NCBI RefSeq assembly: GCF_002245495.1
Contig: NZ_NQJF01000002.1
Span: forward strand, 186,001 to 250,000
Source of the DNA: Oceanimonas baumannii
GTDB lineage: Bacteria > Pseudomonadota > Gammaproteobacteria > Enterobacterales > Aeromonadaceae
Direction: 5' to 3'
Length of the DNA: 64,000 nt
Positions 25,718 to 33,942 of this stretch are shown here, piece after piece. Both the position numbers and the translations under genes were made by a program. Every line of letters begins with the position of its first letter. The first letter of the stretch is position 1. The notes under the pieces were generated by a model, which did no database searches, was not told where the DNA came from, and saw nothing but the letters and a program-made list of their open reading frames with translations.

Positions 25718-26485
25718 TCACATCAGCACGGCATGGCCGTCAGGGCTTTGCAACAGCTGCGTGCGGTAGCCAAAGTGTTGCTCTACCCGGTCCGGTGTAA
25801 GCACTTGCTCTGGCGTGCCTGTACAGCTTATCCGGCCATCCTGCATCAGAACCAGGCGATCGCCGTAGCGGGCCGCCAGGTTGAGGTCATGCACAATAAC
25901 CAACACCGCGGTGCCGCCGGCGGCAAGGAGCCTGGCTTCTTTCAGCAGGCTGTGCTGCTGGCCCAGATCCAGCGCTGAGGTGGGCTCATCCAGCAGCAGC
26001 AGTTGCTGCCCGTGCTCGCCGGCCAGCTGGGCCAGTACCCGGGCAAAGTGTACCCGTTGCTTTTCTCCCCCTGACAGCCTGGGGTAGGCGGCGTCTCTCA
26101 AATGCCACACATTGGCCTGTTGCATGCAAGTTTCTACAATACGTTGGTTTTCCTGGTTCAGGGTGTCGTGGGGAATACGCCCCATGGCAACCACCTCATG
26201 GGCCAGAAACGGAAACATCAGGCTGGACTGTTGCGGCAGAACCGCCAGCCGGCGGGCCAGTTCCCGTTTGTTCCAGTGTTCACGCAGTCGTCCTAACAGG
26301 CGCAGTTCGCCTTCATGTTTCATCTCGCCGGCAATACAGTGCAGCAGGGTACTTTTGCCGGCCCCATTGGGGCCGAGCAGCACGGTGACCTTGCCGCTTT
26401 CTATTTCAAGGTGTATGTCGCTCAGCAACGGGCGGCGGTTGACCGACAGCGACAGGTCGTGGATCTGTAGGGGAGATGTCGTCAT
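25718..26485 (-). CDS. hmuV: Heme ABC transporter ATP-binding protein HmuV
   Basis: A 255-residue ATPase with Walker A LLGPNGAGKSTLLH, a Q-loop in LAVLPQQSSLMFPF, the signature RLSGGEKQRVHFARVLAQL, Walker B QLLLLDEPTSALDL and a switch histidine in VLVIVHDLNLAARY. It is the FecE/BtuD-type importer ATPase specific to heme (HmuV/HutD). The start ATG overlaps the permease stop by four bases, so the longer upstream reading is rejected. It powers the inner-membrane step of heme import with HmuU and HmuT. Expected to be Fur-regulated through the tonB-proximal promoter. Confidence 0.94.
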   Translation of the reverse strand: MTTSPLQIHDLSLSVNRRPLLSDIHLEIESGKVTVLLGPNGAGKSTLLHCIAGEMKHEGELRLLGRLREHWNKRELARRLAVLPQQSSLMFPFLAHEVVAMGRIPHDTLNQENQRIVETCMQQANVWHLRDAAYPRLSGGEKQRVHFARVLAQLAGEHGQQLLLLDEPTSALDLGQQHSLLKEARLLAAGGTAVLVIVHDLNLAARYGDRLVLMQDGRISCTGTPEQVLTPDRVEQHFGYRTQLLQSPDGHAVLM

Positions 26486-27498
26486 GCCAGGCCCACCCCT
26501 CGTTTTTGTTTCAGTAGCAGCCACAGGAAGAAAGGCGCGCCCAGCAGGGCGGTCACAATGCCTACCGGCATTTCTGCGGGGGCGGCCAGGGTGCGTGCCA
26601 GCATGTCGGCCAGCAACAGCAGCCAGGCCCCCAGCAATGCCGACAGCGGCAGCAGGCCGCGATGATCAGGGCCGGCCAGCAGTCGCACCAGATGCGGCAC
26701 CACCAGCCCGACAAAGCCGATGATACCTACCGCCGCCACGCAAATTCCCACCGCCATGGCGGTAGTCAGCACCAGCCGTCGTTTGAGTTTTTGTACTTCA
26801 ATGCCGAGGTGCCGGGCTTCCGCTTCCCCCAGGGTCAGGGCGTTCAGCGCCGTGGACTGGCGGCCGAGCACCACCACCAGGAGCAGGGCTGTGGCACATA
26901 CCAGTATCAGCTGCGGGACACTGCTCTGGGTCAGCGAGCCCATCTGCCACAGGGTCAGATCCCGCAGGGTCTGATCGTCGGCCAGGTAGTTCAGCAGCCC
27001 CAGCACGCCACCCGACAGCGCGGCAATGGCCACCCCGGCCAGCAGCAGCACGCTCACCGAGGTACCCTGCGGGGTACGAGCCAGCCGGTAGATCACCAAC
27101 GTCGCCACAAGGCCGCCGCTGAAGGCCATTAACGAGGTCAGGCCGGTACCCAGCCAGGCAGGTATGGTCGCCGCCATCGGAGACATCAACACCATGGAGA
27201 TGGCTGCGCCCAGAGCGGCACCGCTGGACACACCGATAATGCCGGGATCGGCCAGGGGATTGCGAAACAGCCCCTGCATAACGGCACCACACATGGCCAG
27301 TGTGGCTCCGACCGCCAGACACAGCAGGGTGCGGGGCAGGCGAATGTGCAACAATACCAGCTGTTCGGTGTCGCTCAGTTCAGCGGGCGCGAGCAGGCTT
27401 CCCCAGTTCAGGGCCATCGGGCCGGTGACCAGCGACCCCAGCCCGGTGGCCACCAGCAGTGCCAGCAGAACGGGCTGCAGGGCGGGGTGGCGAATCAT
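26482..27498 (-). CDS. hmuU: Heme ABC transporter permease HmuU (FecCD family)
   Basis: A 338-residue permease with about ten helices. FecCD motifs are RLPRTLLCLAVGATLAMCGA, MQGLFRNPLADPGIIGVSSG, LAGVAIAALSGGVLGLL, LWQMGSLTQSS and IGFVGLVVPHLVRLLAGPDH. I use the second methionine (27498), because its ATGA overlaps the hmuT stop by four bases, as the next gene overlaps this one; starting at 27513 would add five residues. It moves heme from HmuT across the inner membrane. Confidence 0.94.
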   Translation of the reverse strand: MIRHPALQPVLLALLVATGLGSLVTGPMALNWGSLLAPAELSDTEQLVLLHIRLPRTLLCLAVGATLAMCGAVMQGLFRNPLADPGIIGVSSGAALGAAISMVLMSPMAATIPAWLGTGLTSLMAFSGGLVATLVIYRLARTPQGTSVSVLLLAGVAIAALSGGVLGLLNYLADDQTLRDLTLWQMGSLTQSSVPQLILVCATALLLVVVLGRQSTALNALTLGEAEARHLGIEVQKLKRRLVLTTAMAVGICVAAVGIIGFVGLVVPHLVRLLAGPDHRGLLPLSALLGAWLLLLADMLARTLAAPAEMPVGIVTALLGAPFFLWLLLKQKRGVGLA

Positions 27499-28316
27499 GG
27501 CTGGCTGAACCACTCATGGTGCAGGCGTTCGGCTTCATCCAGGGTAGACAGCCCGAGGCCCCCGATCAGTGCTCGACCGTTAATGGCCACAATGGCGTCA
27601 TTGGTTGCGGCAGGGGTTTGCCCCAGCAGTGGAAAGTTCCGTAACAGCTGGGCAGGGGTACCCTGTTGATCCAGATGGCGGCGGCTGATCAGAATCACCT
27701 CGGGCTGCATGGCCACCAGGGCTTCTATGGCGACCGGCTTGTAACCTTCCAGCTCAGTGGCAGGGTTGCTGCCGCCGGCCAGAGTGATCAGGCTGTCGGC
27801 CAGGGTGTTGTGGCCGGCCACCTGGATCCGGTTGCCATCGCTCAGCAGCAGAAAAATGGCCTTTTTGCCGTTGGTGCTGCCGTGCAGCGCATCGGCCTGT
27901 TGCTGCACTTTTTGGTGCAGGGCACTGGCTTGTGGCTGCTTGTTCAGCAATTCACCCAGGCGAGTGATGTTTTGCTGCAGTCCGGCTACCGTGAGTGCTT
28001 CGGGCAGTTTTTCCACCGCTACACCGGCACGGCTGAGCAGCTCCAGGGCATCATCGGGGCCCATTTCGGCACTGCCCACCACCAGATCCGGGTTGGTGGA
28101 CAGCATGCCTTCGGCGCTGAGCTGGCGATGATAGCCAAGTTTGGGCACATTAAGTCCTTCAGGCAGGACGCTGGTGCTGTCGGTGGCCACCAGCTGGTCT
28201 CTGGCATCCAGCGCCAGAATCAGCTCGGTCACGCTGTTGCCAGCACTGAGCACACGCTCCCCGGCGGTCGCCTGGCCGGCGAGCAGTAACAGGGAAGCGA
28301 GCCACCAGCATTTCAT
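27495..28316 (-). CDS. hmuT: Periplasmic heme-binding protein HmuT
   Basis: A 273-residue exported binding protein (signal MKCWWLASLLLLAGQATAG). It belongs to the cluster A-III/FepB-like binding proteins: RVLSAGNSVTELILALDARD, LVATDSTSVLPEGL, PKLGYHRQLSAEGMLSTNPD with the heme-ligand tyrosine region, and GSNPATELEGYKPVAIEALV. It carries heme between the outer-membrane receptor and HmuUV. It begins immediately after exbD (shared A of the stop/start) and overlaps hmuU by four bases, so the run is translated as one coupled unit. Confidence 0.92.
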   Translation of the reverse strand: MKCWWLASLLLLAGQATAGERVLSAGNSVTELILALDARDQLVATDSTSVLPEGLNVPKLGYHRQLSAEGMLSTNPDLVVGSAEMGPDDALELLSRAGVAVEKLPEALTVAGLQQNITRLGELLNKQPQASALHQKVQQQADALHGSTNGKKAIFLLLSDGNRIQVAGHNTLADSLITLAGGSNPATELEGYKPVAIEALVAMQPEVILISRRHLDQQGTPAQLLRNFPLLGQTPAATNDAIVAINGRALIGGLGLSTLDEAERLHHEWFSQP

Positions 28317-28738
28317 TATTCTTCCTCCATCAGGATCTGGGTGGCCTGGATTTCGTGTTCCTGTAAAAAGGCCAGCAGTTTCATCATGTTGTCCACTGTT
28401 ACCATGCCGTCGGAGGCAAGCATGAGTTCGGCCTTTTTCAGGGCTTCCAGGTTGCTTTCCAGCACCGGTTTAAATGCCGCCCAGTCTTCGTATTTTTCTC
28501 CCTGCAGCGCCCAGGCCGGGCTGCCTGCCATCATGTTGATGGTCATGCTCTTTTCGTCCTGGACCGCAGACAGCGCCTCACTGTCTGTTTTGGGCAGATC
28601 CACCTCAAGGGACTGCAGAGGAATATTGGCAGTCAGCAGCAGGAACACCAGCACGATAAAAATAATATCGAGCAGGGGAGTAATGTCGGGGGTCATGGCT
28701 CGCCAGGCGGACTGGCTTGCCTCAGGACTTTTGATCAT
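28316..28738 (-). CDS. exbD: TonB-system proton channel protein ExbD
   Basis: A 140-residue protein with a single membrane helix. The TM holds the essential aspartate in MTPDITPLLDIIFIVLVFLL. The periplasmic part has DLPKTDSEAL and, at the C-terminus, MVTVDNMMKLLAFLQEHEIQ. It couples the proton gradient to TonB together with ExbB. It overlaps exbB by four bases and abuts hmuT. This copy is dedicated to the heme locus by position; other TonB systems may exist elsewhere. Confidence 0.93.
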   Translation of the reverse strand: MIKSPEASQSAWRAMTPDITPLLDIIFIVLVFLLLTANIPLQSLEVDLPKTDSEALSAVQDEKSMTINMMAGSPAWALQGEKYEDWAAFKPVLESNLEALKKAELMLASDGMVTVDNMMKLLAFLQEHEIQATQILMEEE

Positions 28739-29355
28739 GACCGGCCTCCCAGCCCCAGTCCTTCCAGATGCAGGTTGCAGCGGTTCAGTTCATGGGTAAG
28801 GCGGTCGAGCAGTCGATCGGCCCAAAGCCCGAACAGCTGGGCACCGGCAATGGCGGGCAGGGCGATAAGCAGACCGGCGGCGGTGGTGCTCATGGCCAGG
28901 CCAAGTCCATCTGCCAGCAGGGTCGGGGTGACAGGCTCACCGCTTTCGCCGATGCTTTTAAACATCTCCATCAGGCCCAGCACCGTACCCAGCAGGCCCA
29001 GCAGCGGGCTGATCACGCCCACCAGAGTCAGTACCCGCAGGCCGGAGTGCAGCCGGCGGCGCTGGTGCTGTAACCAGACGGCGGCCAGATCTTCACGAAT
29101 CGATTTGGGGCATGCCTTGTGCTGAACCAGCAGCCGGCACCCTTGCAGCATCACGGAAGCGGATTCTTCCGAGTGCTCTCCGGGGTATGGGATCTCCTGG
29201 CTGCGCAGGCGGCGTTTTTCCTGCTCGCCGCGCAGGCTGATCCACAGCAGGCTCAGGCCCCGTTCCAGCCAGATGGCCAGGGTGATTACGGAGCAAACGA
29301 TCAGGGGCCAGCTCATCAGGCCCAGTTGTTGATGCAATTGATTAAGAAACGACAT
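28735..29355 (-). CDS. exbB: TonB-system energizer ExbB
   Basis: A 206-residue MotA/TolQ/ExbB-family protein with three helices: GLMSWPLIVCSVITLAIWLE, VLTLVGVISPLLGLLGTVLG and LGLAMSTTAAGLLIALPAIA. The motif GLLGTVLGLMEMFKSI, followed by the third helix with the conserved threonines, is diagnostic. A large cytoplasmic segment (about 40-110) separates helix 1 from helix 2. It forms the pentameric proton channel with ExbD. It starts three bases after the tonB stop. Confidence 0.94.
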   Translation of the reverse strand: MSFLNQLHQQLGLMSWPLIVCSVITLAIWLERGLSLLWISLRGEQEKRRLRSQEIPYPGEHSEESASVMLQGCRLLVQHKACPKSIREDLAAVWLQHQRRRLHSGLRVLTLVGVISPLLGLLGTVLGLMEMFKSIGESGEPVTPTLLADGLGLAMSTTAAGLLIALPAIAGAQLFGLWADRLLDRLTHELNRCNLHLEGLGLGGRS

Positions 29356-29358
29356 GAT

Positions 29359-30045
29359 TTAATCCAGTTTGAAACGAATGGGGATCTGTACACGGTGGGC
29401 CAGTGCCTTGCCGTTTTCCACATAGGCGGAAAAACGCCATTTGGCGATGGCCTTAAGTGCTGCCTTGTCGAGCACACCAACGCCGGAAGAGCGGGCCAGT
29501 ATGCGCTTGGTCTGTTTGCCTTGCTCATCCAGCCACACCTCTACCACTACCGTGCCTTCCAGACCGCGACGGCGGGCCTGGGTGGGGTAGGCGATGGGAG
29601 ACGGCTGAGTGCGGAAACTCGGTTTCTCAATGCGTTTGGGCGCACTGTCTCTGGCCTGCTGGGGCTGAGGTTTGGGCGGCTGCTTGACTGGCTCAGGCAG
29701 AGGCTCCGGTCTGGGCTCCGGCTTTGGCTTCGGTCTGGGCTCCGGCTTTGGCTTGGGCTCCGGTTTGGGCTTCGGTTTTGGCTCCGGTTTGGGCTTCGGC
29801 TTTGGCTCCGGCTTTGGCTTCGGTTTTGGCTTCGGTTTTGGCTCCGGCTTGGGAGGTTCCGGCTCCGGCGGTGCGGGCTCGGGGGGCGGAGTAAAGGCCG
29901 GCGGGATCATTTGCACACTAATAGGTCCCGGACTATCGGCGGGAGCCAACGCCATTTCGAGCGTCTGACGATCCATGGCCTGAGCCAGCAATCCATGCAG
30001 CAGCAACGAAGTCACAACAAAGAGGCCGTAGCGTTTCAGGCTCAC
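29359..30045 (-). CDS. tonB: TonB energy-transducing protein with long Pro-Glu/Pro-Lys spacer
   Basis: A 228-residue TonB. An N-terminal anchor (about residues 7-24, LFVVTSLLLHGLLAQAM) carries the conserved His17 that senses ExbBD. A periplasmic spacer of EP, KP and RP dipeptides runs over about residues 53-128. The C-terminal TonB domain (about 145-228) has PSPIAYPTQARRRGLEGTVV, VEVWLDEQGK, SSGVGVLDKAALKAIAKWRF and a final IPIRFKLD. It transmits energy to the heme receptor encoded divergently. It is the first gene of the minus-strand heme operon, downstream of the Fur-box-like sites. Confidence 0.94.
   Translation of the reverse strand: MSLKRYGLFVVTSLLLHGLLAQAMDRQTLEMALAPADSPGPISVQMIPPAFTPPPEPAPPEPEPPKPEPKPKPKPKPKPEPKPKPKPEPKPKPKPEPKPKPEPRPKPKPEPRPEPLPEPVKQPPKPQPQQARDSAPKRIEKPSFRTQPSPIAYPTQARRRGLEGTVVVEVWLDEQGKQTKRILARSSGVGVLDKAALKAIAKWRFSAYVENGKALAHRVQIPIRFKLD
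29690..29885. repeat. Coding minisatellite in tonB (Pro-Glu/Pro-Lys spacer)
   Basis: Tandem 6/12-base units such as GGCTCCGGTTTG and GGCTTCGGTTTT repeat with small changes and encode EP/KP dipeptides of the TonB periplasmic spacer. Slippage here would change spacer length in six-base steps without breaking the frame. Confidence 0.85.
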
Positions 30046-30117
30046 GATCCATCCACCTTCAAAAATCAGATAACAATGAGGCCCTCAGCATACGGATTTT
30101 TCTGCCAATGTCTATTC

Positions 30118-30137
30118 AAATGATAATGTGTTGCATT
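30118..30137. promoter_or_regulatory. Fur-box-like site 1
   Basis: AAATGATAATGTGTTGCATT matches the Fur consensus core (AATGATAAT) and lies in the divergent region between tonB and the heme receptor gene. A near copy follows 47 bases downstream. Confidence 0.65.
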
Positions 30138-30164
30138 AGCCTGTAGATGAGTTGTTGATTATGC

Positions 30165-30184
30165 TAATGATAATGCGTTGCATT
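30165..30184. promoter_or_regulatory. Fur-box-like site 2
   Basis: TAATGATAATGCGTTGCATT differs from the first site by one base over the shared 18 bases. Together the two sites could give co-ordinate iron repression of the tonB-exbBD-hmuTUV and receptor-hutXZ operons. Confidence 0.68.
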
Positions 30185-30248
30185 GATATTTGTTGTGAAT
30201 TAGCCTGTTCATCGTCTTCTATTACTTTTTTCTGAAGAGAAAACCATT

Positions 30249-32249
30249 GTGAACAGAGCGAATACTGTGGCGTGTTTATCGGGGAGGAAACTGTCTCTGG
30301 TGGCGCTGGCTGTTTTGGGGCTGCCGGCTCAGGCGACAGACATCAGCCAGCTGGACGAAGTGCTGGTTCAGGCCAGCCGTGACCAGTCTACGCTGGCCGG
30401 CAGCAAGCACAGCGCAGCGGTTGTCACCCGTCAGCAACTTGATGAGCAGCAACCCGACAGCGTGGCTGAGGCATTTAAGTATCATCCCAATATCGATATC
30501 GGCGGTGGCCCGCGCAGCAGTAATCAGCAGCCGGTGATCCGTGGCCTTGATGGTAACCGGGTGCTGCAACTGGTGGACGGTGCCCGTCAGAACTTTGTGG
30601 CCGGGCACAGGGGCTCTTATCAGGTCGCCCCCGAGTTGCTGAAGCAGGTTGATGTCATTATGGGACCTGCCGGCAGCCTGTGGGGCAGTGGTGCCATCGG
30701 TGGGGTGGTCGCCCAGACCACCCGGAGCGGCCGGGAGCTTCTGAGCGAAGGTCAGAACCTGGGAGGTTATATCACGCAAAGCCATGGTACGGCGGCGGAG
30801 CAGAATCGTACCAGTGCGGCCTTGTATGGTGCCGGTGAGCAGCTCGATCTGCTGTTGAATGGCTATTACCGGGACCAGCACGATACCCGCCTGGGAAGCG
30901 ACAGCAACCTGTCCTATTCTGCGGAGCGTGAACGGGGCGGCTTGATTAAATTGGGCTGGCAGCTGGACGATGCCCAGCGTTTAACCCTGAGCCACCGGCA
31001 AAGTGAAACCACCGGTGCCGTGCCCGGTAACCCGGAAGCCAATGTCGACTCCAGCAGTCCTTTGGTGGAACGGGAGTCTGCTGACCGCGGCAGCGTACTG
31101 GGATACCGGCTGAATCCGGACTCCGGGCTGGTGGATCTGGAGCTGACCCTGTATCACAACCGCACCGAGGTAGATGAATTTCGTGTGCTAAAAAACCAGC
31201 GCGATCACACCGACTACCGAACCCTGGGGCTCAGCCTGGTCAATCGCTCGCAACTGGACTGGGGCAAGCTGACCTACGGGTTGGACGGTTATCAGGACAA
31301 AAGCCAGGGCAGCCGGGAAGGGGCTAACCGGCCCACACCGGCGGACGGTCGTTCCGACATCATAGGCAGTTTTGTACAGGTCGAAGTACCGCTGGGCGAT
31401 GCATGGCTTTTGCTGCCGGCCCTGCGTTATGACCATTTCTCCACCGAGGCCAAAAACCTGGCTGGCTCAAAGCGCAGTGAAAGTGAGCTGTCGACCTCGC
31501 TGGCGTTAAGCTGGCAGGCCACCGACTGGCTGGAGGTGATTGCCCGTTATGATGAGGCGTTCAGGGCACCGACCAGCGAAGAGCTTTATACCAGCGGCAC
31601 CCATTTCTCCCTGGGACCGATAGGAAATAATGTTTTTGTACCCAATCCGGATCTGCGTCCGGAAAAGGCCGCCAGTAAAGAGCTTATTGTCCGGGCCGGT
31701 TTTGATGACGTGCTGGCGGACAACGATAGTCTCAGGCTGAGCGCCAGCATGTTCCGGAACGATGTTGATGATTTTATCGAGCAAAAGGTCATCATGGATT
31801 TCAGGAATGGCGTGTTTGAAACCCGTTACGACAACGTCCAGAAGGCGGTGCTCCGGGGAGGAGAGCTGAATCTGGATTACGCCTGGCAGGATCTGGAACT
31901 GGGGCTGTCATACGGCCGAACCGCGGGCAAAGACAAGCACACCGGGGCTGATCTGGAGGGGATCCCCGCCGATAAATGGGTAGCCCGCACCGATTACTGG
32001 GTGTTTGACAGCCAGCTTAAACTGGGGGCCCGGATGACCTATGCCGGCTCGGTTCACTTTGAAGACCGAGCCTATGACAGCTACACCCTGCTGGATCTGG
32101 GAGCCCGCTGGTATGCCGAGGGGGCGCTCAGCGGCCTGGAGCTGGGGGTGACCGTGGACAACCTGACCGACAGGTACTATCGTCGCGCCTTTAATGAACT
32201 GTATGAACCGGGCCGCAATATCAAGCTGAATGCCCTTTACCGCTTCTGA
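30249..32249 (+). CDS. TonB-dependent heme/hemoglobin receptor (HutA/HuvA-type)
   Basis: A 666-residue outer-membrane receptor with a GTG start at 30249. A signal peptide ends at AQA near residue 29. The plug (about 35-150) starts with the TonB-box-like DEVLVQASR and has PVIRGLDGNRVLQLVDGARQ and IMGPAGSLWGSGAIGGVV. The beta-barrel carries the heme-receptor FRAP motif (YDEAFRAPTSEELYTSG) and an NPDL motif (NPDLRPEKAASKE). It ends in a terminal aromatic residue (NALYRF). It takes up heme, perhaps from hemoglobin, with energy from the divergent TonB system. Fur-box-like sites precede it. Confidence 0.94.
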   Translation: MNRANTVACLSGRKLSLVALAVLGLPAQATDISQLDEVLVQASRDQSTLAGSKHSAAVVTRQQLDEQQPDSVAEAFKYHPNIDIGGGPRSSNQQPVIRGLDGNRVLQLVDGARQNFVAGHRGSYQVAPELLKQVDVIMGPAGSLWGSGAIGGVVAQTTRSGRELLSEGQNLGGYITQSHGTAAEQNRTSAALYGAGEQLDLLLNGYYRDQHDTRLGSDSNLSYSAERERGGLIKLGWQLDDAQRLTLSHRQSETTGAVPGNPEANVDSSSPLVERESADRGSVLGYRLNPDSGLVDLELTLYHNRTEVDEFRVLKNQRDHTDYRTLGLSLVNRSQLDWGKLTYGLDGYQDKSQGSREGANRPTPADGRSDIIGSFVQVEVPLGDAWLLLPALRYDHFSTEAKNLAGSKRSESELSTSLALSWQATDWLEVIARYDEAFRAPTSEELYTSGTHFSLGPIGNNVFVPNPDLRPEKAASKELIVRAGFDDVLADNDSLRLSASMFRNDVDDFIEQKVIMDFRNGVFETRYDNVQKAVLRGGELNLDYAWQDLELGLSYGRTAGKDKHTGADLEGIPADKWVARTDYWVFDSQLKLGARMTYAGSVHFEDRAYDSYTLLDLGARWYAEGALSGLELGVTVDNLTDRYYRRAFNELYEPGRNIKLNALYRF

Positions 32250-32262
32250 ACGAGGAACAGGA

Positions 32263-32766
32263 ATGTCTGAGTTGACTGCACAGGTTAATGAATTGCTGGC
32301 TGCCGAGCCGGCCCTGCGTCCGGTGGAAATGGCCAGACGACTGGAAGTCAGTGAATGGCAGGTAATGCAGTGCCTGCCCGCAGAGCTGGTCTGTCTGCTT
32401 TCCGGTGATCAGGCGCAACACCTGCTGGAGCAGGTCGCAGGATGGGGACCGGTAACCACCATTATTGAGGTGGCCGGCTCCGTTTTTGAAGTGAAGGCCC
32501 CGCTGCCCAGGGGCCGTAGCGGATATGGCTATTACAATCTGTTCGGTGCACCCGGTGAGCTGCACGGACACCTGAAACTGGATGCCATTGGCCATATTGC
32601 ACTGCAGAGCAAGGCGCACCGGGGCAAGGAGGCTCACGCCATTGTTTTTTACAATGACGACGGCCACTGTGTTTTTAAAATCTATCTTGGCCGGGACGAC
32701 AAGGGAGTGCTGTTCCCTGAGCAAGTCGCCGCCTTTCACGCATTAAAGGAGTTACAGCATGGTTGA
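32263..32766 (+). CDS. hutX: Heme utilization cytosolic carrier HutX
   Basis: A 167-residue cytosolic protein of the HutX/HuvX (ChuX) family: MARRLEVSEWQVMQCLPAEL at the N-terminus, EQVAGWGPVTTIIEVAGSVF, the dimer-interface HGHLKLDAIGHIALQSKAHR, and FYNDDGHCVFKIYLGRDDKG. In Vibrio HutX binds heme and hands it to HutZ. ATG 32263 follows AGGAACAGGA, 13 bases after the receptor stop. It overlaps hutZ by eight bases. The radical-SAM gene hutW, normally beside hutX and hutZ in Vibrio, is absent here. Confidence 0.92.
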   Translation: MSELTAQVNELLAAEPALRPVEMARRLEVSEWQVMQCLPAELVCLLSGDQAQHLLEQVAGWGPVTTIIEVAGSVFEVKAPLPRGRSGYGYYNLFGAPGELHGHLKLDAIGHIALQSKAHRGKEAHAIVFYNDDGHCVFKIYLGRDDKGVLFPEQVAAFHALKELQHG

Positions 32767-33295
32767 ACACGCCGAAAAACAAGCGCGCTTACAGGGGCGG
32801 CTGGAGCCGGAAATCCGCGAGTTCCGCGACAGTATGAAGACCTTGCTGCTGGCTACGGTGGATGCTGAGGGCGCCCCTAATGTCAGTTATGCTCCGTTTG
32901 CACTGCGAGAGGACGGGTATTACATCCTGATCAGCGAACTGGCCCGTCATACCCGCAATTTGCTGTCTGTCCCCAGCGTTTCGCTGATGATGGTGGAAGA
33001 TGAGCAAGGCTGCCGTACCCTGTTTGCCCGTAAACGGCTCACTTTTGATGCGCGTCCGGAGCGGGTGGAGCGTGATACCGAGGCCTGGCTGGCGGGCATC
33101 AGAGCCCTGACCGAGCGCCACGGTGACATGGTCACCGGGCTGGCCGGTCTCGGCGATTTCCATCTGTTCCGCCTGGTGCCGGAGCGAGGACTGTTCGTGA
33201 AGGGATTTGGTCAGGCCTTTGCGGTAAGCGGCGATGATCTGGTTGATGTACTGCATCTGACCGATGGCCACAAGGCGGTGCCTGCGCATCAATAA
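32759..33295 (+). CDS. hutZ: Heme-degrading protein HutZ (HugZ family)
   Basis: A 178-residue protein with the split-barrel flavin-reductase-like fold of HutZ/HugZ: EFRDSMKTLLLATVDAEGAP, NVSYAPFALREDGYYILISE, LARHTRNLLSVPSVSLMMVE and a C-terminal GLAGLGDFHLFRLVPERGLF. HutZ cleaves heme in the cytosol to release iron, with heme supplied by HutX. It overlaps hutX by eight bases, so translation is coupled. A strong terminator (33318-33357) ends the operon. Confidence 0.92.
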   Translation: MVEHAEKQARLQGRLEPEIREFRDSMKTLLLATVDAEGAPNVSYAPFALREDGYYILISELARHTRNLLSVPSVSLMMVEDEQGCRTLFARKRLTFDARPERVERDTEAWLAGIRALTERHGDMVTGLAGLGDFHLFRLVPERGLFVKGFGQAFAVSGDDLVDVLHLTDGHKAVPAHQ

Positions 33296-33317
33296 TACAG
33301 TTAACTCCCCCATGAGT

Positions 33318-33357
33318 GCCCGCGAATACGTGATTTTCGCGGGCTTTTTGTTTTTTG
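33318..33357 (+). terminator. Intrinsic terminator of the heme receptor-hutXZ operon
   Basis: A nine-base-pair stem GCCCGCGAA / TTCGCGGGC with a nine-base loop is followed by TTTTTGTTTTTT. Confidence 0.92.
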
Positions 33358-33436
33358 TTGCAACCTGTACGGCACTGTGCCAAAACAGGGAACATACTAT
33401 TGTTTATCGTGATAAACAGGAAAAAGGAAGTTTCTC

Positions 33437-33871
33437 ATGGCGTTAGAACGTGTTTGCGACATCATGACCCGCGATCTGCTGACACTGGATCAAACCGCGA
33501 CCCTTAAAGATGCGCATGATCTGATGCGGGAAAAAAGTATTCGTCATATTCCTGTGGTGGATCCGCTGACCGGCAAACTGCTGGGTGTGCTCACTCAGAA
33601 ACGCATGCTCGCCACCATTATGGGGTTGTTGTCTGATTATGGGGTCAGCGCGCTGGAGCGGCGGGAACGTCAGTGCCGGGTGATGGAAATTCTGGATTCC
33701 GATCTTGAAAGTGTGGATGCCCAGGCACCGCTGACCGAAGTGGTGCAGTTTTTTCTCAGCAACAAGCACGGCTGCCTGACGGTCGTTGATGAAGAAGGCC
33801 GGTTACAGGGCATGGTCACTTCTTCCGACTTTGTACGCTTATGTGCCGGACTGCTGAAAGAACGGGGCTGA
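33437..33871 (+). CDS. CBS-domain pair protein
   Basis: A 144-residue protein made almost entirely of two CBS motifs. CBS1 is VCDIMTRDLLTLDQTATLKD, then MREKSIRHIPVVDPLTGKLL. CBS2 is VMEILDSDLESVDAQAPLTE, then FLSNKHGCLTVVDEEGRLQG and MVTSSDFVRLCAGLL. Such Bateman modules bind adenosine nucleotides and act as energy sensors; without a fused effector domain the partner is unknown. The start ATG is preceded by AAAGGAAG. A terminator (33905-33933) separates it from the BenE-like gene, so it is probably monocistronic. Confidence 0.88.
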   Translation: MALERVCDIMTRDLLTLDQTATLKDAHDLMREKSIRHIPVVDPLTGKLLGVLTQKRMLATIMGLLSDYGVSALERRERQCRVMEILDSDLESVDAQAPLTEVVQFFLSNKHGCLTVVDEEGRLQGMVTSSDFVRLCAGLLKERG

Positions 33872-33904
33872 TTTGTTACTGAGGTAATGATCGTTTAGGT
33901 AATA

Positions 33905-33933
33905 AGGCGCGGCCCGGCTGCGCCTGTTTTTTT
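33905..33933 (+). terminator. Intrinsic terminator of the CBS gene
   Basis: The stem AGGCGC / GCGCCT around a GC-rich loop is followed by GTTTTTTT, ten bases before the BenE-like ATG. Confidence 0.8.
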
Positions 33934-33942
33934 GGAGTCCCC

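Noticed and set aside
29690-29885. Regular repeats considered as a CRISPR-like array
   Set aside because: Units are 6-12 bases with no unique spacers, and they encode the TonB spacer in frame.
29119-30123. A 334-residue frame with leucine/arginine-rich repeats on the plus strand
   Set aside because: It is the antisense shadow of tonB-exbB; the repeats are the complement of the TonB Pro-Lys/Pro-Glu spacer.
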